From Flavobacterium sp. KACC 22763 (GTDB taxonomy: Bacteria; Bacteroidota; Bacteroidia; Flavobacteriales; Flavobacteriaceae), in the NCBI RefSeq assembly GCF_028736155.1, contig NZ_CP117879.1, forward strand, positions 3,596,001-3,660,000: a stretch of DNA of 64,000 nt, read 5' to 3'. Shown one piece after another: positions 60,039 through 64,000 of the stretch; positions within the stretch are counted from its first letter, which is position 1; every line of letters begins with the position of its first letter. A model generated the notes under the pieces. That model was not told the DNA's origin. It searched no databases and was given only the letters and a program-made list of their open reading frames with translations. The translations under genes were made by a program, and so were the position numbers.

Positions 60039-61316
60039 ATGGAAGCACCTTTAGCAGAGCGTATTCGTCCGCAGAAATTAGAAGATTATATAAGCCAGCA
60101 ACATTTGGTTGGACCAACTGGTTCTTTAACACAGCAAATTTCAAAAGGAATAATTCCTTCGTTGATTTTCTGGGGGCCTCCTGGCACAGGAAAAACAACT
60201 TTGGCTCAAATCATTGCTCAGGAATCAAAAAGACCTTTTTACATTCTAAGCGCCATAAACTCTGGTGTAAAAGACATTCGCGATGTTATTGATAAAGCAA
60301 AACAAAGTGGCGGCCTTTTTACTGCTAAAAACCCTATTCTATTTATTGATGAGATTCATCGTTTTAGCAAATCACAACAAGATTCACTTTTAGCTGCTGT
60401 AGAAAAAGGCTGGATAACTTTGGTTGGTGCCACAACCGAAAACCCAAGTTTTGAAGTAATTCCTGCATTATTGTCACGTTGCCAGGTCTACATACTAAAT
60501 GCCTTTACAAAAGCCGATTTAGAAGCTCTTTTAGAGCGTGCAATGAAAACTGACTCCTATTTATTGACAAAAAAGATAAATCTCAAAGAAACAGAAGCTT
60601 TATTGCGTATTTCAGGCGGTGACGGAAGAAAACTTCTAAATGTTTTTGAACTTGTCGTTAATGCTTCTGCAGGCGACGAAATCACAATAACAAATGATCG
60701 TGTTTTAGAACTTGTACAGCAAAACACAGTTCTTTATGACAAAACTGGTGAACAACATTACGATATAGTGTCTGCATTTATAAAATCAATTCGTGGCAGT
60801 GATCCAAATGGAGCTGTTTACTGGCTAGCAAGAATGATTGAAGGCGGAGAAGATGTAAAATTTATTGCCAGAAGAATGCTGATTCTAGCTAGCGAAGATA
60901 TTGGAAATGCAAACCCAACAGCACTCATAATGGCTAATAATACTTTTCAAGCCGTTACGACTATTGGATATCCAGAAAGCAGAATCATATTAAGTCAATG
61001 TGCCATTTATTTAGCGACTTCGCCAAAAAGCAATGCATCGTATATGGCAATTGGAAATGCGCAGCAATTGGTAAAACAAACTGGAGACTTGCCTGTTCCA
61101 CTCCACTTGCGAAATGCTCCAACCAAATTAATGAAAGAACTAGGATATGGAGATGAATATAAATATTCACATGATTATGCCAATAATTTTGCTGAACAGG
61201 AATTCTTGCCAGATGCTATAAAGCAAACGGTTCTTTACAATCCTGGAAACAATTCTAGAGAGAACAGTACCCGCGAATTTTTAAAGAACCGTTGGAAAGA
61301 TAAATACGGTTATTAA
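60039..61316 (+). CDS. rarA: Replication-associated recombination protein RarA (MgsA)
   Basis: This 425-residue AAA+ ATPase of the clamp-loader-like family has Walker [10 protein letters not shown] (46-54), Walker [16 protein letters not shown] and sensor 1 [10 protein letters not shown]. The C-terminal tetramerisation region includes [15 protein letters not shown] and [10 protein letters not shown]. It acts at stalled replication forks. A -7 box lies 5 nt upstream of the ATG. Confidence 0.95.
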   Translation: MEAPLAERIRPQKLEDYISQQHLVGPTGSLTQQISKGIIPSLIFWGPPGTGKTTLAQIIAQESKRPFYILSAINSGVKDIRDVIDKAKQSGGLFTAKNPILFIDEIHRFSKSQQDSLLAAVEKGWITLVGATTENPSFEVIPALLSRCQVYILNAFTKADLEALLERAMKTDSYLLTKKINLKETEALLRISGGDGRKLLNVFELVVNASAGDEITITNDRVLELVQQNTVLYDKTGEQHYDIVSAFIKSIRGSDPNGAVYWLARMIEGGEDVKFIARRMLILASEDIGNANPTALIMANNTFQAVTTIGYPESRIILSQCAIYLATSPKSNASYMAIGNAQQLVKQTGDLPVPLHLRNAPTKLMKELGYGDEYKYSHDYANNFAEQEFLPDAIKQTVLYNPGNNSRENSTREFLKNRWKDKYGY

Positions 61317-61330
61317 ACCATATTTTATAT

Positions 61331-62092
61331 TTAGAATTTAACTACAATTTTTTCTGAAACTAATTTATCATTCTGATAAGATTCAAAATACCATTGTCCA
61401 TCTCCTTTTAAGATTAAAGAACCCTGAACATTATCTTTGCTCGCAATGTACACATTTGGTTGTGAAGTTTTGAAAAGCTTCATTACCACTTTTGGGGTTT
61501 TATCGATCAATTGGTAACCTGATTCTGTTGGCTGAGCATATAGTAAATTTGGATCTTTTAAGTCTGGCGAAGACGCAGCAACAATTTGTGTCGCTGCAAC
61601 AGTAGTAACTGCTGTAGCTGCCACAGTTTTTGCTGGAGCAGGTGTTTTTGAAGTCGCGACTGGATTGCCACTATATTTATAATGTAAAGTAAAGACTGAC
61701 TTAAAAGCGTTATCTAATGCTTCTTTGTAAGCTACATCATAATCCTTCTCTTTACTTCTTCCTACTTCTGAAGTATAAACAACCTGACCAAAACAATCTT
61801 TGAAGTTCACTATAAGCTTAGTTACCAAGAAAGCATTATCTTTTACTACATCAATATACAAAACCTGACAACGATCAGTATAACCATCAGGAAGCTGCTC
61901 ATTTGAATAAAAAGCTTCAAAACCAGCTTTAGTCAAATTTTGTTTGCTTAATGTTGCCAAACGATATTGATTATCAGTCTTCATAAACTCATATTTCAAA
62001 GGAATAATTACAGCTTTGTAATCATTAATAGACTGCGCAAATCCAACAACTGAGCATAAAAGTGCAGCAAATAAAAATTTAATTCTCATCAT
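61331..62092 (-). CDS. Secreted hypothetical protein
   Basis: This 253-residue protein has a signal peptide ending VGFAQ. Residues 22-145 form a compact domain (YKAVIIPLKYEFMKTDNQYR) followed by an Ala/Thr/Pro-rich linker (about 148-175) and a C-terminal beta-rich region. It resembles conserved flavobacterial proteins without known function. The first ATG overlaps the stop of the nucleotidase gene (TAATG), so translation is likely coupled. Confidence 0.75.
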   Translation of the reverse strand: MMRIKFLFAALLCSVVGFAQSINDYKAVIIPLKYEFMKTDNQYRLATLSKQNLTKAGFEAFYSNEQLPDGYTDRCQVLYIDVVKDNAFLVTKLIVNFKDCFGQVVYTSEVGRSKEKDYDVAYKEALDNAFKSVFTLHYKYSGNPVATSKTPAPAKTVAATAVTTVAATQIVAASSPDLKDPNLLYAQPTESGYQLIDKTPKVVMKLFKTSQPNVYIASKDNVQGSLILKGDGQWYFESYQNDKLVSEKIVVKF

Positions 62093-62778
62093 TATAAATA
62101 TTTTTTTAGTTCTAATAAATGGTTAATTTGTTTATAGTTTTCCGAAACGTCGATTTTTTTCTCATTAAAGAAAATAGCATCTAGACCAGCATTTAAAGCA
62201 CCATTTACATCGGCTTCAAAATCATCTCCAATCATAATGCTGTTTTCTTTTGAAGTATTAGCCAAATTTAATGCATAATCAAATATAATACTATTTGGCT
62301 TTTTAACCCCAGCTAGCTCCGAATTTGTAATAGTGCTGAAATAACCTCCAAGCGAAGCATTATTAATTTTCTTTTCCTGCACGTGAGCAAATCCATTTGT
62401 AATGATATGAAGTTTATATTTTGGTTTTAAATAATCCAAAACTTCAATTGCTCCATCAAAAAGATAATTATTATCAGTCAAAAACTCAATATAATCATTG
62501 GCAATTTCCAAGATATTCTCTTCTGAAATAGTATAATTCAAAGCATCAAAAGAAAACTTCAAACGATTATAGCGCAATTCTTGATGCGTAATTTTATCAT
62601 TCTGATACAATCTCCAGCATTCTTGATTGATCGGAATATATTCTCTAATAAAATCTTGAGTAACGATTTCTTGATACTTAGTTTTGAAAATTCGATCAAA
62701 AGCCATTTCTGAGTTTTTATCAAAATCCCAAAGCGTATGATCTAAATCAAAAAAGATGTCGGTAATATTGGTATTCAT
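62092..62778 (-). CDS. YjjG-type HAD pyrimidine nucleotidase
   Basis: This 228-residue HAD hydrolase has motif I FFDLDHTLWDFD (nucleophile Asp11, Asp13), motif II in HIITNGF and motif III/IV in VKKPNSIIFDYAL and MIGDDFEADVNGA. Closest in pattern to YjjG, which dephosphorylates noncanonical pyrimidine nucleotides; other phosphatase substrates are possible. It lies 3 bp after radC. Confidence 0.85.
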   Translation of the reverse strand: MNTNITDIFFDLDHTLWDFDKNSEMAFDRIFKTKYQEIVTQDFIREYIPINQECWRLYQNDKITHQELRYNRLKFSFDALNYTISEENILEIANDYIEFLTDNNYLFDGAIEVLDYLKPKYKLHIITNGFAHVQEKKINNASLGGYFSTITNSELAGVKKPNSIIFDYALNLANTSKENSIMIGDDFEADVNGALNAGLDAIFFNEKKIDVSENYKQINHLLELKKYL

Positions 62779-62781
62779 GTA

Positions 62782-63471
62782 TTAAAAAATTCCTTCATCT
62801 ACAAAACTATAATATTTTGATTCAGTTATAATAACATGATCCAAAACTTTAACATCTAAAATTTCTCCTGCTGTTTTAATTTTCTTGGTAATCTGTTTAT
62901 CGGCACTACTTGGAACTAAACTTCCAGAAGGATGATTATGACACAAAATCAAGCCTGTAGCACCATTTTCTAATCCCAATTTAAAAACCAATCGTATATC
63001 TACAATTGTTCCAGAGATGCCTCCTTTACTTAATTGAGATTTAGAAATTACTTTATTTGAATTATTAAGAAAAAGTACCCAAAACTCTTCATGCGAAAGT
63101 TCCCCAATAATGGGCTGCATAATATCAAAAACAGCTTTACTTGAAGTTATTTTTTTTACTTTTTCCACATCTTCTATTCTTTGCCTCCTACCCAACTCTA
63201 AAGCCGAAACAATTGAAACAGCTTTTGCTTCACCTATGCCTTTAAATTTCATCAATTGAGAAGTCGACATTTTTCCTAAAGCAGTTAGATTTTTTGTAGT
63301 AGCCAAAATCCGTTGGCTTAATGCTACGGCCGACTCATTGCGGCTTCCCGAGCCAATTAAAATTGCTAATAATTCGGCATCACTCAAGGCATCTTTTCCT
63401 TTGAGCATTAATTTTTCACGAGGTTTGTCATCGTCTGACCAATTTTTTATAGCAAAATGACTTCCTTCCAT
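62782..63471 (-). CDS. radC: RadC-family JAB/JAMM protein
   Basis: This 229-residue protein has an N-terminal helix-hairpin-helix (MKFKGIGEAKAVSIVSA) and a C-terminal JAMM metal-binding motif (His178, His180, Asp191 in LCHNHPSGSLVPSSADKQI). Despite its name the family's role in DNA repair is unproven. It heads a three-gene unit with the nucleotidase and secreted protein. Confidence 0.93.
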   Translation of the reverse strand: MEGSHFAIKNWSDDDKPREKLMLKGKDALSDAELLAILIGSGSRNESAVALSQRILATTKNLTALGKMSTSQLMKFKGIGEAKAVSIVSALELGRRQRIEDVEKVKKITSSKAVFDIMQPIIGELSHEEFWVLFLNNSNKVISKSQLSKGGISGTIVDIRLVFKLGLENGATGLILCHNHPSGSLVPSSADKQITKKIKTAGEILDVKVLDHVIITESKYYSFVDEGIF

Positions 63472-63540
63472 AATAATAAATTTAAGAAGCGAAGATATTC
63501 AAAAAGAAGAAAAATCCTTCAAAAAAAATATTGGTTTAAA

Positions 63541-63569
63541 TAAAAAAGCCGACTGTAGAAACAATCGGC
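63541..63569 (-). terminator. Terminator after the Mur ligase gene
   Basis: GCCGATTGT/ACAGTCGGC arms (63569-63561 and 63556-63548, one G-T wobble) with a 4-nt loop are followed in the minus sense by six T, 24 bp past the stop. Confidence 0.82.
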
Positions 63570-63592
63570 AAATTATCTAATTGACTAATTTT

Positions 63593-64000
63593 CTAATTAA
63601 TCAAACTTTTTACCTCATCAAAGTTTAAGCCTCCGTAATTTCCAGAACTCATTAATAAAAGTGCAGAATTGTCTAAATTTAAATTGAACAAATATTCTTT
63701 AAACTCAGCAGGATTGGTATAAATGATTAAATCTTTTCTATTGAATGCAGTAGCAATCTGTTCATAAGTTACTTCTTCTAACTGTTTAATTTTTACCGCA
63801 TCTGGAGAATAGAAAACAACAGCAACATCTGCATATTCTAAAGCGCCCTCATATTCCTTTAAAAACTCAGCATTTAGACTACTATAAGTATGCAATTCTA
63901 AACAAGCTACTAAAGTTCTGTTTGGATATTGCTCTTTTACCGCTTTTGTTGTTGCAGCCACTTTACTTGGCGAATGCGCAAAATCCTTATAAGCTACTTT
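63593..64000 (-). CDS. mpl: Mur ligase C-terminal part (Mpl-like murein peptide ligase), cut by window edge
   Basis: The frame is open from the edge (64000) to the stop at 63593, 136 codons, with the start outside. The edge sequence YKDFAHSPSKVAATTKAVK and CLELHTYSSLN match the C-terminal domain of UDP-N-acetylmuramate:tripeptide ligases (Mpl). Such enzymes recycle murein tripeptide; in Flavobacteria they are often annotated peptidoglycan synthetase. An internal Met at 63959-63961 is not the start. Confidence 0.83.
   Translation of the reverse strand, partial: KVAYKDFAHSPSKVAATTKAVKEQYPNRTLVACLELHTYSSLNAEFLKEYEGALEYADVAVVFYSPDAVKIKQLEEVTYEQIATAFNRKDLIIYTNPAEFKEYLFNLNLDNSALLLMSSGNYGGLNFDEVKSLIN

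Overview
The window is chromosomal DNA from a member of the Bacteroidota, most likely a Flavobacterium. The evidence is AT-rich DNA, Bacteroidota-type promoters (TTG/TTTG, about 20 nt, TAnnTTTG), few Shine-Dalgarno sites, SusC/SusD outer-membrane pairs, an UpxY-type NusG paralogue in a polysaccharide locus, a str operon without tuf, and zinc-free ribosomal protein variants.

Layout. (1) 1-18104, all on the minus strand: a capsule/O-antigen locus. An upstream block (wza-like lipoprotein, wzc-like tyrosine kinase, UDP-HexNAc 4-epimerase, UDP-glucose dehydrogenase, upxY) ends at a terminator. A promoter and a structured leader follow. Then comes a second block: UDP-HexNAc dehydrogenase, mannose-1-P guanylyltransferase, rmlB, a large SLBB export protein, a Wzz-like protein, two FdtA-like ketoisomerases, a GNAT acyltransferase, an acyl carrier protein, a KAS III enzyme, a DegT aminotransferase and a Wzx flippase cut by the window edge. 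Together these genes make GalNAcA/GlcA-type and dTDP-3-amino-6-deoxy sugars, probably N-acylated, and export the glycan. (2) 18176-26109: housekeeping genes (recR, CoA-binding protein, marC, two guanidino-group enzymes, gltA, eno, carA). (3) 26357-43767, minus strand: alpha, spc, S10 and str ribosomal operons. They run rpsL-rpsG-fusA-rpsJ, a terminator, then rplC through rplQ, including secY, infA, rpmJ and rpoA. (4) 43950-56846, plus strand: an Omp85-type protein and two SusC/SusD loci, the second with two extra lipoproteins. (5) 56936-64000: rlmB, a DUF2490 protein, a rhomboid protease, rarA, a HAD nucleotidase, radC, and a Mur ligase cut by the right edge.

The most interesting region is 11635-11757. 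Immediately downstream of upxY lies a good Bacteroidota promoter, followed by a leader that can fold into a three-way junction. One arm contains GCGAAGC, a sequence known to form an unusually stable DNA mini-hairpin. This is a candidate recognition element for the adjacent NusG paralogue, analogous to ops/RfaH. Other points of interest are a KAS III/ACP acyl module in the amino-sugar block, an FdtA paralogue with a catalytic His changed to Tyr, candidate ribosomal-protein leaders before rpsD and rpsH, three genes with promoters placed for leaderless mRNAs, and two SusC genes sharing a conserved upstream element. All assignments come from reading the sequence; no database search was run.
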